Assembly (NCBI GenBank): GCA_023014365.1 | Contig: JAEBUN010000056.1 | Span: forward strand, 62,001-126,000 | Length of the DNA stretch: 64,000 nucleotides | DNA from: Lepiota brunneoincarnata | Lineage: Eukaryota; Basidiomycota; Agaricomycetes; Agaricales; Agaricaceae | Direction of reading: 5' to 3' | Shown here: positions 12,339-23,524 of the stretch, piece by piece | Numbering within the stretch: position 1 is the stretch's first letter | Layout of the letters: each line of letters opens with the position of its first letter | The notes under the pieces: generated by a model | What the model was told of the DNA's origin: nothing | Databases searched by the model: none | What the model saw: only the letters and a program-made list of their open reading frames with translations | Made by a program: the position numbers and the translations under genes

Positions 12339-14738
12339 ATGAACAACTCTTCGAGGGTCATCGTCCTCCAATTGCTTAGCCCCAGCCACGGCTCATACCT
12401 CCTATAACCCTTACGGCGCCTGAAGCATCTAGTTGCGGACCCTCGCGTCCGGCATCCCCTCTTAATCGCCCTGGTACCCCTCCCCATCCTTGGCTTCATT
12501 TGGACCTTCTTCGCTTTCTCATTCGCTGCTCCGATCGTTCTTCCGGATTCCACCGTACCGTTCATCCGAGATAATATCCAGCCAGCAACGCTGATAGCTG
12601 CGATTATTGCGACCTTTTTAGCGAGTTACACTATTCTTGTCGGTGGACGTTGTGAACTTTTACATAGCTGCCTGGCTGAGCTATTGCGCCATCTTTAGGT
12701 TTCTCTCCCTTGCCATCCGTTATGTCATCGCCATCCATTTGTCGGCGGGCCATACGACTTTGTACGCTCTGAGCTCTGCGGCGCGCATCGCACAAAAGGC
12801 TTTATGGCTACATGGTCCTCGTGTTAAATGGACGTGGATCGTTCTAGTCTCGTACATAAGCGCTACCTTACAGGCATCTACGTAAGCTTTATCTTCCTCT
12901 TTATGCGCTGACGAGGGGTGACTTTCGCTTGACAGTCTGACTTCTTTCCTCAACGTTCGCGAAATTCGAGTCACCCACCATGTTAGTGGTTATGAAATTG
13001 ATATGATGAATCATGAGCTGTTGGACACTCAGAAGTATGCGGAATGTTAGTGGCGTCTTCCGGTTACACAGTATACACAATAACCCTATTCAGCCCAGGT
13101 CCGACTCTCCTACCCTCCCCTCCAGAATGTAATGGCAAATTATTTGCATATGAAGATGGGCCTCAGACCCAACACCGGCTTTGAGGACGGTATATATAGA
13201 TTTTTAAGCTATAGTGGTAAGAACATGTTAAACATTGACGTGAGGTCACGAACACTAACTAACGAAGTTATTCTGGCCATTGCAGGAGGTATAAAACCTT
13301 CATCCATCTTTTCACTGACGGATTACACCAGAGGAGAAGAAAACTTGGCTACACCGAAGAACATCTTTGACCTCGATGGCGATAAACCAATGCCCTCTTT
13401 TCTCAAGGCAATGCACCTCACGCAAAAAGGCCTGACCGCAGACATCGACTGTCGATCCAGGGATCCCCTAGACCTGGCGAAATATCAGGCAAAGTTGGTA
13501 ACTGAGACAGCTAACCCAGGAAACATTACTATGATACGGATGTCCTTCATTTGTGGCGGCACACCCAACACCACAGGTACTTATTCTCGCTGACACGATT
13601 GCGCGACCAAAGTAAATTAACCATATCCTTGCCCAGACCCTGTGGTATTTATGGGGTCCACTTCCACCAGGTTTAAGGGCGTCGTCCTTTCAGCTCGGTG
13701 TGAAATTCCCAATACGAACAGCTCCGGTCCGTGACCCCATTGCTCCCCCTACTTTATTTGAGACCAAACCGAATTGCGTCTTATAAGATATCATCATCAG
13801 AACAACAGAAAGACTGACAAGATACGATCAGATGACTTGCACGATCACACCAAAGGACACAACCGTCGACGTTACCTACTTCAACCCAGGACAGATGCTT
13901 GGAGTACCAACATCCCTCAATGTTTCACAACCTATCTACGAAACCGAGGTTCCTTTGTGGGGGAGGGTCGCTCTTGACATCATCAATTACAACATCATCG
14001 TGCTTCATAGCCCTGGTGGTAATATCGTCGGGAACGCATGGCTGCTAGGCTCTAGGGTCTACCCAGATGTTTCCGTCACGGAGGCCATGGTATGCATCCT
14101 CCACGTTGTTTTCACACTAAATGCCATCCTAAGAATCAACCACCGCGTAGAATGTGTACATGAAAGCCGGGTTTGAGCTTGCTGCAACAGTGACCGTAAT
14201 GTCACATATGTATTAGCATTACCCTGATCTTTCTAATTTCCAGGCAATACGTGGCAGGTTGACCTACCAACGCGGAAGGGTTGAGTTGCCCGAGCGCCTG
14301 CGCGGCTCAATCCAGGGTAGCTATATCTCTGTGTCATATGGTTGGCATCAGAATCAAGTTTTCTCCCCGTTCCTCCTTCTCCCGACCACTATCGTCATCT
14401 TCGGAACATACGGCCTCCTCATCTACGGCATCATACTTGCTCGAAATTTTGGAGACATGTTTAATGAAGCAGACGTTGATTTCGATCCTACCGATGTTGT
14501 CCATATCATCGCAGCTCGATCACCGGAGACTCGGAGGGAGCAGTTCGAGCGCTTCTCAGACCCTCCGAATGCCTACTTGGAGAATATTCGCGTTGGGATG
14601 AGGGACATGGAAAGTGTCAGGATGCTCGAGGTTGAGGTTATTGATCAAAGCAGGATTGCGAAGAACAAGGAGGATGAAGAAGGACTTTTGGCGAATGATG
14701 GCGCTGAAAAAGAATCAGTCGTGTCCTCAAGTTGGTAG
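12339..14738 (+). pseudogene. Multi-exon integral membrane protein, possibly inactivated
   Basis: The frame from ATG 12339 (MNNSSRVIVLQLLSPSHGSY) meets TAA at about 12,405-12,407, then continues in the same frame as LKHLVADPRVRHPLLIALVP and LGFIWTFFAFSFAAPIVLP, a transmembrane segment, and PATLIAAIIATFLASYTILV, a second one. Further exons: WTWIVLVSYISATLQAST joined through GTAAGC...GACAG (12,884-12,945) to LTSFLNVREIRVTHHVSGYE; 13,210-13,579, ending at a GTACTT donor with acceptor GCCCAG at 13,636, giving NTT-DPVVFMGSTSTRFKGVV; CTITPKDTTVDVTYFNPGQM (13,832 on); and a last exon after the acceptor at about 14,243, containing VFSPFLLLPTTIVIFGTYG (third TM) and a charged cytosolic tail ending at 14,738. 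The layout (two TMs, a long ectodomain, one TM) fits a family of uncharacterised basidiomycete membrane proteins. The stop codon and at least one unexplained frame change suggest decay, or a missed intron. Confidence 0.6.
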
Positions 14739-15162
14739 AGATTCATCATAGCACGTGTCATGGTTTGGATAATAACAGAGGTGCGGTCAGTGAACGAAGA
14801 CTGGGCTCCTCGATGAATGCGCAGTCCGCCATTATAATGATCAGTGATGGTTGCATGACACAGTGAAATCATAGCGATGGATGAATCTGTATACCACAAA
14901 GCGAAAAGTTAAAAGCTCGTGATTCTCGTGGTTTTTTCTTGGGAAATTTGGCAGCACTTAAGGATTCGTAATATAGATCCTATAACCGGGGCCTGGCAAC
15001 CACGATGACATGAAGTTCGCGAACATTGGGAAAAGAAATCAAATTTCGTGTGGCACTGTCGATGTGTGCTGTCCTTTGGTGTTACATAGTAATGCTTAAG
15101 CAAACCAAGTTTTCAGTCCGATACTCCCTCGGCAGACAGATCATATGAAAAAAGATCAAAGT
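14739..15162. other. Intergenic, no gene seen
   Basis: This 424-bp stretch follows the membrane-protein gene and probably carries its 3' UTR. Only short frames without content are present. Confidence 0.4.
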
Positions 15163-15258
15163 AGCCCACCGCGAGGGTCGAACTCGCAGCCTTCAGATTT
15201 TGTCACCGCCGTAGCAGGGATAAGAGTCTGACGCTCTATCCGATTGAGCTAGGCGGGC
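15163..15258 (-). tRNA. tRNA-Lys (anticodon CTT) with a different 22-nt intron
   Basis: Read on the minus strand, the mature part is the same as the tRNA at 2473-2568: acceptor GCCCGCC/GGTGGGC, anticodon arm TCAGA CT-CTT-A / A TCTGA, T arm GCGAG TTCGACC CTCGC. The intron at 15199-15220 has the same length and position (after base 37) but an unrelated sequence. The anticodon CTT corresponds to 15222-15224 on the plus strand. Confidence 0.93.
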
Positions 15259-15999
15259 TTGCAAATAGTACCAAACCTAAAATAATAACTAACCTGGGCC
15301 TGGGGATTGGGTTGGAGGTGGTGGTTTGTTGATAATGGATATGGTCCATGAGTCAATCGCCCCTTCACTCCCCCAAAATCACAAGTCTCGTCCCGGCGGC
15401 TTTGGTGATTTATGCCGTTGACAGCCTCGATAACTGGGGTTCTAGATCGTTTCGCGCCAAATAAGTGAAGATCCGCGAGTGCGAGAGTGACTCTTTCGGG
15501 AAGGGTCTTGGCCTCTGCTCTCTTCTCATCTAAAGCTATGTCAGGGTCAATCGTGGTGCCTTATCACACACCATCAGAACAATTGAGGGATACTGTGGTT
15601 TTCCTTTCAGGGCCGGAGCCTACCTTCTTTATGAAGTCATTGGCTACTCGAAGCGTGCTGGATCCAGCGTGATTGACATAGTGAAGCACAAGTTGAATGA
15701 TCGTCAGAGTACCAGTGACGCAATGTAGGCGATGACGAATGGTGTTGCAAGTCACGGGTTAGAACACTAGCCCTGCAGGCGGGCATTTGATCACACGCGC
15801 AGAGACTGGATGATAGGGAGACAAAGCAAGTGAGCGTCGTATCCAATGACACACATGAACGTTCTGATCGACTTATTGACGCCCACTGATCCCTTTGATG
15901 GAAACCGTGTGGGTGTCTGTTGCACGCCTCCCTTTTTTCCTGTTTCCATCTTGAGCCTGCATCGGAGGACTTATAGCTCTCGATTCATGCTCCATCGCA
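15259..15999. other. Intergenic region upstream of the TPR gene
   Basis: Short frames only (under 75 codons). The region should contain the promoter of the gene starting at 16,000. No repeat or motif is recognised. Confidence 0.35.
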
Positions 16000-17600
16000 A
16001 TGGCTAATAGTACCGTCAGAACACAACTCCAGGCGTTGGGTGTGGACACTGCCATCATCAACGTATGAGATTTTCCCGCCTTTGCCCATTGAAACCATAC
16101 TCACACCTCTCGCAAGTAGGACATCATCAGCACAGTGAACCCAGACCCGATAACCGGTAAAATTGGGGTTGGCGCTATCATGAAGTGCATGCCATCCGCT
16201 CCCACGTCTGTCATTGACCACAGGCTTTATTGACACGGCGGTTCCTTGCTTTTTACACCCCCACAGATACATTATGGAGAGCAAGAACCCACAACTGAAA
16301 AAGGTCCTGCAGAACGGTGCCAAGCTCGTCGAACAGCAACGGAAAGAGACGTCGACAGATTGGTCTACAGTTGACTTTAATGCGCTTCCGATACAGGAAA
16401 ACGTTACATGGTGGCTCCGATTGACGAATATAACAGACGGCGGAACAGACAAGGAACCCGCACGATATATCCTAGAATGCATGACCTACGGCAACAAGAT
16501 TGACGCGCCACGGCTGGTAGACAAATACAAGAATGCTCCCGCCTCTGAGGAACTCCTCCAGTACGCTCTCTCGGCGTCTCCCACGAAATACTCACCTCTC
16601 AGACACCACCACCACCACCACCCACAGCTTCATCCGCCGATGCATGGCAAAACCCCTCCCAGGCCTCACTCCAGCACTCCCCAACATCCTCATCATCCAA
16701 CGCAACCTCAAACAACACACCATCATCATCAAATCGTTCCTCGACACCCTCCCACCCGCATTCAAATGGGCCGTCGAATCCCAACTCCTGGATTCCTCCT
16801 CCAACTGTTCCAACTCCCTCCCCCCTTCCTCCTCCTACCCCTCTTCCTCCTCCTCCTCTTCCTCCTCTTCCTTCTCCCGCTTCGGCGCCGAACTCTTCTC
16901 CTACGATGTCCCCATCGCCATGGCCAAAGACGCCAAATCCAAAGGCAACACCACCTACGCCAAAGGCAACCGAGCAGCCTCCATCAACGCCTACACAGAT
17001 GCCATCGATCGCCTCATGAACGCCTTCCGCTCAGATCCTAATCGTGAGAAGAATAAAGAAGCAGAAAAGTTACTCGCCGTGTGTTGTGCTAATCGTGCTG
17101 CATCGCATTTATTGCCTGGTGAAGATATGGATCCGCATGAGGCGTGGAAGGATGGGGAAGTGGCGATTAGGGCTAATCCATCTTATGCTAAAGGGTAATT
17201 AACGAGGCTCTGCAATTTTTTTTTTTTTTTTTTGACGGGGGTATGATTTGGGTGGGGGGGGGACACCACGATACACAGATACATCCGCGTCTCCCGCGCA
17301 CATCAAGAACTCGACAACCTCAAAAAAGCCAAAGAAGCCATCGCACGTGGCCTCCGCCGCGCGGATCTCCAAAACGAGCCAGGCCTCGTCGATAGGCTCA
17401 TTGAGCTCCAAACGGCTGGAAAGGGTCTGTCGGAGAACGAAGAGGAATTTGTTGCATGGCGTGAGCGGGTGTTGGTCGAGGATGAGGAGAGTGCGAAGAT
17501 GATGGTAGGTGTGCATGGGCTTTGGAGGAAGCAGGTTGAGGAGCATTGGATTGGGTTGAGGCAAGCTTCTGCTGCTGCTGCTGCTGTTGCGAATAACTGA
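16000..17600 (+). CDS. Tetratricopeptide-repeat (TPR) protein
   Basis: The gene begins with two small exons: 16000-16062 (MANSTVRTQLQALGVDTAII), intron 16063-16119 (GTATGA...AGTAG), then 16120-16205 (DIISTVNPDPITGKIGVGAI), intron 16206-16266 (GTCTGT...CACAG), then an exon continuing through TYIMESKNPQLKKVLQNGAK. The start at ATG 16274 is the alternative. After a His/Ser/Thr-rich low-complexity stretch with a frame change around 16,580-16,620 (a short intron or slippage), the TPR part follows: KDAKSKGNTTYAKGNRAASI, LLAVCCANRAASHLLPG, EAWKDGEVAIRANPSYAKG. Intron 17195-17278 (84 nt, with a T18-like tract) leads into YIRVSRAHQELDNLKKAKEA and a charged C-terminus with an Ala run, ending at TGA 17598-17600. 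TPR domains of this layout bind Hsp70/Hsp90 tails or other partners; the specific role is unknown. Confidence 0.75.
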
Positions 17601-17924
17601 AATTGCAAGTGTATGATTTTTTTCACGTTGTATTCTGTATACCGTATTTCATGGGGGAGTGTTGTAGTTCACTTTTTATCGTCACTAGCACACACACGTT
17701 GCGCAAGGCGATTATCATCATCCTACGATGAGTCCATTGTCTTACACTAAGCTACTATAGTCTCTGGAACACGTATGTCTGAAATCAACAATCAAGGGGA
17801 TTAATGCAGCAAGTCCGATAAAATGGATGGGGAAATCGAATGACCAACTAAATACTAGCACGTCAGTAAACTATATACACGACAGCCATCCAACTCATTC
17901 CGGTCCAGCTGGAACCATTAAAAA
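17601..17924. other. Convergent 3' region between two genes
   Basis: 324 bp between the stop of the TPR gene (plus) and the stop of the membrane protein (minus). It holds the two 3' UTRs; nothing else is seen. Confidence 0.5.
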
Positions 17925-20056
17925 TCACTTGCCCGTGAATATCTTGGCATCCGTCGACGACACCCTCGCAAGCGGGCTCGACTTTTTCGGCTGCGACGAA
18001 GGTAGCATCTTGCTGCCATTCGCATTCATACCCACACCCACACTCGTGCCCACGCCCATCCCATCCTGCTGTTGTTGCCACTGCTGTTGCCTCGCCAAAG
18101 TCTCATGACTCATCGCTGCCTGCGACGGCGACGAAGACATTGATGACAGCAATGGCGCCCGCACCGCCAACAAACCCATCCCCGCAGAACCACTATCACC
18201 CTTGCTCATCAACTCGCTTATGGATTCAGACAAAGTCCCCGACACAGGCACAACGGGACCCAACGTTGGCGCTCCATCGTGAGCCACCGATGGACTCATC
18301 ATCGTTGTCGTCGTCGTCGTCGTTAGGGGTGGTGATGGCCGATAAGCAGATGCGTCGTTGTCGTTACGAAGCTGGGGCGTCCTCATCCCAGGTGTAAAGC
18401 TCCGCGCAGCACCAGGTGGGAGCCCATAATGATGATGTTGTTGTTGTTGGTTCTGCTGCCTCGGTGGCAAGGCGCGTGGTGGTGGTGGTGGTATTAGTGG
18501 TGGGACAGGCGTCGACCCTAGCGAAACCAATCCCATCTCATCCGTCCGCGCAGTCGCTCCCGAGTCGGAGTACATCGACGCAGAAGTGCTCGTCCCCCCT
18601 GTGTTCGTACGTGCCTCTGTATTGGTACTCGATACAGTACGTAGGGTATCTGAATGGTGTGGTGCGGCATTGGGCGGCAACATTCCGGCAGGGAGGGATG
18701 ACGGAGGTGCACCTGAAAGGGGAGAAAGGGTAAACGGAGGTTGAGGCGATGCTGCGGGATTCGAAGAGACACTCGTCACTGGTAGTTTGCGGGCACGGTC
18801 AGTTTTTACCGAAAGTCCAGGTGGAGGTGAGGTACCTATAGACAGTCCAGGCGAACCTGAGATAGGCGAATGGTCTGCGGTGGGCGGCAGTCGTGCAGCA
18901 ACTGCAGCGGGAGCTAGAGTAGCAGTAGCATTGGAATTAGCCTTCGTAGCAGCAGCAACAGCCCCCGAACCCATCACATCATCCACAATCCTCGTCAAAT
19001 CCACCTCGCTACTTGCTCTCCTCACATGTCCCACAAAAGGATCTACAAACTCGCTCTCCTTGCCCGGTGGGGGCCATACGCCCTCCTCGCGGAATATCGA
19101 CCCACTCTCAGACGCACATGCACGAAACAACGAAGGGGCGGGAGAGGGCGAGGGTTGTGATCCGCGGGTAACGGTACTGGTATAACTCGTTGGTGTATCC
19201 CTCCCTCCATCCCAGTGCATCCTCATCGCGCCGGGCCCACCCAAATGATCGTCATCATCAAAATCCTCATCCTCCAACAACCCCTTGTGTTCTTTCCGTT
19301 TACTTGTGAGCTCTTCCAGGAACCGCCTGAGCTTGTTCCGGCGATAGGCAAAGATGACGCCGAGGATGCAGAGGAGGGCAATGATGCCCGCTGCGGTTGT
19401 ACCTGCGATAAGACCGATGCGACTGGAGGTTCCGCCGGGTTTTGGTGGAGATGCGAGGGAGGTCACCTACCGTGTATTAGGCAGTTAGTTAGCTAGCTAG
19501 TTGCTGGAAAGAGAGGACGTACAGTTGAAATAGAACCATCACTGAGGGTAGTGGTAAATGTTGTGAACGAAGCACTATCAACAGTTTCTGTTGTGCTCGC
19601 GGTGAAAAAGCTAGTTGGGGAAGGTGGTGGGGCGGGCGTCGTCGGTGTGTCAGTAACAGTCAAATCTGGTTGGGATGTGGGGGGCTGTGAGGAGGGGGAC
19701 GGGGGAGGAGAACTGAGCGGTTGTGTAGAAGACGATTCTGGCGGGGTGGAAGAGGGTAGAGGGGGCGTTGAGCTGGGTTGGTTGTTCGATCTGCGCGATG
19801 ACATTATTAGGATCAACTGGATGGAAAATGCATGGCAGGACGTACTCGGGGAGGGACGAGGACGGGACATTGGACGAAGGTGTGCTTGCTGGTTCTGACA
19901 CCGAGCTTGGTGGAGTGCTCGTCTATGGAGAGTCACTCAGTGCGTGGTGTGGCGGTCAGAAGGTAACAAACTCACCTGCGGGACACCAGTCACGTCGCTA
20001 GAGGATGGAGGTAGCGATGTGCCCTCCTGGGACTGCCTGGGGACATGACGGGGCAT
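17925..20056 (-). CDS. Single-pass membrane protein, Ser/Thr/Pro-rich ectodomain and long cytosolic tail
   Basis: Four exons with consistent GT..AG introns and frame: 19976-20056 (27 codons, MPRHVPRQSQEGTSLPPSSS), 19846-19922, 19523-19790 and 17925-19466; introns are 53, 55 and 56 nt. The sum is 656 codons. Residues 1 to about 135 are Ser/Thr/Pro-rich, as in heavily O-glycosylated ectodomains (PSPTSFFTASTTETVDSASF). A transmembrane segment follows (IGLIAGTTAAGIIALLCILG-VIFAY), flanked by a basic RRNKLRRF stop-transfer. The tail of about 450 residues is disordered, with poly-Pro, poly-Gln/His and poly-Thr runs. This is the layout of fungal wall-stress sensors (Wsc/Mid2-like), but no WSC domain or signal peptide is seen. 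A tttctgcag acceptor just upstream of ATG 20056 hints that a signal-peptide exon may lie further upstream. Function is unproven. Confidence 0.8.
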
Positions 20057-20274
20057 GCTGCAGAAAGGAAGAGATTAGGTTGGGGCGTTCAACATCACCC
20101 ACTGTGTCAGGGCCATCATCAGCACAGCCTGTTCCTCACGACTCCAACAAGAGTCGCGCGGTTTCTCGCTTATTCATTTTCAACATCAAGTCTGCGATTC
20201 ACGTTGTCGCAACGCCGCCAACCACCGCTAGCATACCCAGCTTGACTATTTCTGATATGCCGACTTGAACGATC

Positions 20275-20586
20275 TCAGGGATTTCCACCCGTGCTCGACA
20301 GCCTCGGTCCCATCACCCCCAACCCTTGCGCGGCTTGTATACCCATCTCATTCAGCTCCATGCACCCGTGCCATTGTGACCTCCGGATAATCGGGTACAT
20401 TTCTTGGCACTCTCGCATGTATTGGACCACTCTAAGGATGGCCGCCGCGCCCCCGGGTCTTCCTATACGTGCAGGTAGCAACACGGCACCGAATCGCAAA
20501 CCCAGAAGGACACCCACTATGAACCCGACCAACCACTGCGCCCCAACTATGCACTCACAATATGTTATGGCCACCCACATGCACAT
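20275..20586 (-). CDS. Possible small membrane protein
   Basis: A 104-codon frame from ATG 20586 contains a hydrophobic stretch (AQWLVGFIVGVLLGLRFGAV) followed by a Gly/Arg loop and a charged part ending LSSTGGNP. It lies upstream of the Ser/Thr-rich membrane-protein gene on the same strand and could be a separate gene or a chance frame. No family is recognised. Confidence 0.3.
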   Translation of the reverse strand: MCMWVAITYCECIVGAQWLVGFIVGVLLGLRFGAVLLPARIGRPGGAAAILRVVQYMRECQEMYPIIRRSQWHGCMELNEMGIQAAQGLGVMGPRLSSTGGNP

Positions 20587-21490
20587 TGGGATGATGTAAT
20601 TGCCCACGCTGACCGACACCCTTGAAGAGCGAGCGACTCTTCAGCACGTGAGAGGCGCCGAAACGAAACTGAAACGAAACTGACACTGAAACCGAAACAG
20701 TGCGAAACACGTCCAAACAAAGGGGCAAGTGTGGTTGGTGAAACACTGCGCCAGCAAACTGATAAGACAAATGGCATATTAAAATAATATTTTATTTATA
20801 ACCTGAGCATGAATCTGATAAACCATATAACATATCAAATACATATCATAAAGAATATTCTAGTATGTCAAATGGGATATGAGATATACTTTTTTTGAGT
20901 TATCAAATATAATTTCACAAAATTAATGCAAAATATACTCTTAATAATACAGGTGGCATATCAAATCCTTATCAGGATTAGGTTTAAGGTATATACAAAA
21001 AAAACCAGCTGGACTAGTGTTTCTAAAATTGAGAGGTACTGAAAGACACACATTTTGGCAATCCCATGTTAAAGCTATGATATGGTTTTGGTAGGCCTGA
21101 AGCAATATTGAAATAAAATTGTGACAAAACATTATTGTATATTCATAATAGGGTCATGGAAAGGTACAAGGAATATTGAATATATGGTCTTACTATGTGA
21201 AAAATATCCTACCAGAACTGCCCAGTGCTAAAGTCATATATTCTATTGTTAGTTTTGATAGCATACTCACAGTGCCAGCTCAATCAAGTGGTTATAGTGA
21301 ACAAACACTAGTGGTATTTATGCCAGTGAACATGAATTTGAGTGAGGCTCTGAGAGATACATTAGCATGGCTGAAGAAGTGATGTTGACCTGGCAAGCGA
21401 TACACTGCAAAGGGAGATAGGGTCAGGTTGGATGCAATGCAAGAATGGGGGAGATATACATCTGGGCTAAGCTTGAGCTAGCTAACCCCA
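20587..21490. other. Boundary from host genes to AT-rich repeat block
   Basis: Around 20,770 the sequence turns abruptly AT-rich (runs such as attaaaataatattttatttataacc). No coding capacity beyond a 68-codon frame at 21,176-21,382 is seen. This is probably old, decayed repeat sequence. Confidence 0.45.
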
Positions 21491-21624
21491 TGTTATCAGA
21501 AGTCTTATCAGAAAGATAGTTATATTTAGCTTAAACTCCCATGTCACTATGAAACAATCAGTAGTGTACATCAGAAGGACTATCTTTAGTTCATGACACA
21601 TTTCCCTTATCTCTGACTCATAGT

Positions 21625-23043
21625 TAGGGGTGCCAAAGTTCAGTTCAGGGTTCGAACAGGTTTGAACTTGAACTTTTTTGTACTATGTTATAAAAAGTGT
21701 TTATATTGGCAATAAACTAATCAAAGTTCCATTCCTTGAGCTTCCATTCCTTTGCTTCTGCTCCTCCATCTAGAAGTCCAGTTTTGTAACCATCTTTTCC
21801 ATACACATATATTAGCCCCTCCAAAAAAAGAAAAAAACAGGTACAAATAACCAAAGAAGGGTAGGAAGGGTGAATAAGAGTAAACTGTTAGAATATGAGT
21901 GATTATTAGCCTCAGAAACTCATATATGCAAGAACTGATGTATTCTATACCTGTTAGAAGACAAGTAATTGTTCTATAGACAACATAAGTAATAGTCATG
22001 AGAGGAAAGTGATAAAGACTACTTACAGCCTCAGAAACTTGTATGTGTGATTCTGTGAGAATTGAGACTGCAGGGGATTCTTGCTATGGTATTTAAAGTA
22101 AAGCCAGAACAATAGAATGAGTAGATAACTATCCTGGCATGCTGGCTACCTTTTACATAGAGGATGAGAGAAATAAAATGCTCAGGAGCCAAACCACAGG
22201 GAGGTGGGTGATCATAGGGACAAGCAGTCAATGCTTGGACCCCCTGTGCACCATGACACTCACAATTGGTTTTTATTTCCAACATAAAGCCCAAGCATGT
22301 TGAAGCAAGGCAGTGGGCCCAGAAGCCCTGCAAGGAGGGAAAGTGATGAGACAACAAAGATCCTCAATTTGCGGGACAACCGCCAAGCGCAACCGGACGT
22401 GAGTAGGCTTGTTGGAAAGGCACGGGAGAGACCTTCCAGATGTAAGCTACTGTATCCCAAGGCGTTGAGAAATGGCCCCAGAACAGAGACATCTGTGTGG
22501 GGATGGTGATCAGCCAGGAAAATGTGTTTTACTTCACTGAAAGAGTGTTTCCCAGGATGTGCAATATGGCGTTGGAAAGCCCTTAAAGATGCGCATCAAA
22601 CAATGGTAGTAATGAGAGGAATGGTGCAGTGTGAGATTACAAAATGAGGAATGAATCTAGGCAATGTTGACGGCGATGACAAGGGAAGGGGTGGGTTAAT
22701 TGGGGCATAAAGTGGCGCGTTCAAGAGGTGTCAGCAGGGGCTATCGAACGGCGAAGACCGCTTGCTGATCCCTGCAGTCGTTCCCGAGATATACATCAAT
22801 CTTCCCATTTCTACTGGGAAAATTGTTGTAAATTGTTGTATTTACTGCGAGGCTCTAACTTATCAGTTTGAATGCATTCAAACGCGTTCGGATGCGTTCA
22901 GGCCCATCATTTTTGAGCCTGAACCATGAACCAAACCAACAGGCCAGGGGCTGAACCTGAACCTGAACTGGACTGAACTTTTAGGTTCAGTTCAGGAGGT
23001 TCAGGTTTGAACCAAAGTTCTGAACCAAACTTCGGCACCCCTA
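21625..23043. mobile_element. Non-autonomous hAT-type DNA transposon (1.42 kb)
   Basis: Terminal inverted repeats start TAGGGGTGCC(A/G)AAGTT(C/T)(A/G)GTTCAG at both ends, and the element is flanked by the 8-bp duplication CTCATAGT (21617-21624 and 23044-23051). TIR sequence and duplication length fit the hAT superfamily. Subterminal regions are full of ttcagg/gaacct motifs in both directions, as expected of transposase binding sites. No transposase frame is present (longest frame 108 codons), so it is non-autonomous. The middle part (about 22,300-22,800) is GC-richer and may be captured host sequence. Confidence 0.85.
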
Positions 23044-23122
23044 CTCATAGTTAGTTACCCAGGTCCAGATTATTATAGTAGGAGTATAGCCATACTTAGA
23101 AGCATATAAGGATACAGTACAT

Positions 23123-23520
23123 TGTTGGAATTGCAAACGCTCTACGAGGACAATAACCAGCGGTCCAAGCATTGATCACTTGGACACACAGTGTTCCATT
23201 TTATCCATGTAGGCATGGGTCCTTTTCTTCTGTTACCATTCCTCTTCCCCCACATGATTGGTAGCCAATACACTGCCTGGACTATTATCTCCTTTTCTTA
23301 ATTGTCTCTTTTTACCTTAAATACAGTAGCTACAAACCATTAGCCTCAGTTCTCGTGCATATGAGTATCTGAGGCTGTAAGTGGTCTACCATTCATATAT
23401 TCCTTTAATACTTACAAATGCCTGTGTAGAACGTATTACTCATATTCTTTCAGGTGACGAATATTATTAGTTCTCATGCATACAAGTATCTGAGGCTAAC
23501 ATATTACTTGTATTCTTTCA
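23123..23520 (+). repeat. 5' LTR of the copia element
   Basis: Begins TGTTGGAATT and ends TATTCTTTCA, matching 27755-28152 over its whole length. A promoter for the element is expected here. Directly downstream, ggttatgggccctg may overlap the primer-binding site. Confidence 0.92.
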
Positions 23521-23524
23521 GGTT

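Noticed and set aside
69..20600. Many open frames antisense to the host genes (for example 6,204-6,839 plus, 9,151-9,450 minus)
   Set aside because: They mirror the Ser/Pro/Arg-rich codons of the real genes, have no splice-consistent continuation and no recognised domain.
21626..23042. Mutator-like element with a 10-bp duplication
   Set aside because: A 10-bp repeat can be read, but shifting the ends by one base gives TIR TAGGGGTGCC and an 8-bp duplication, the usual hAT pattern.
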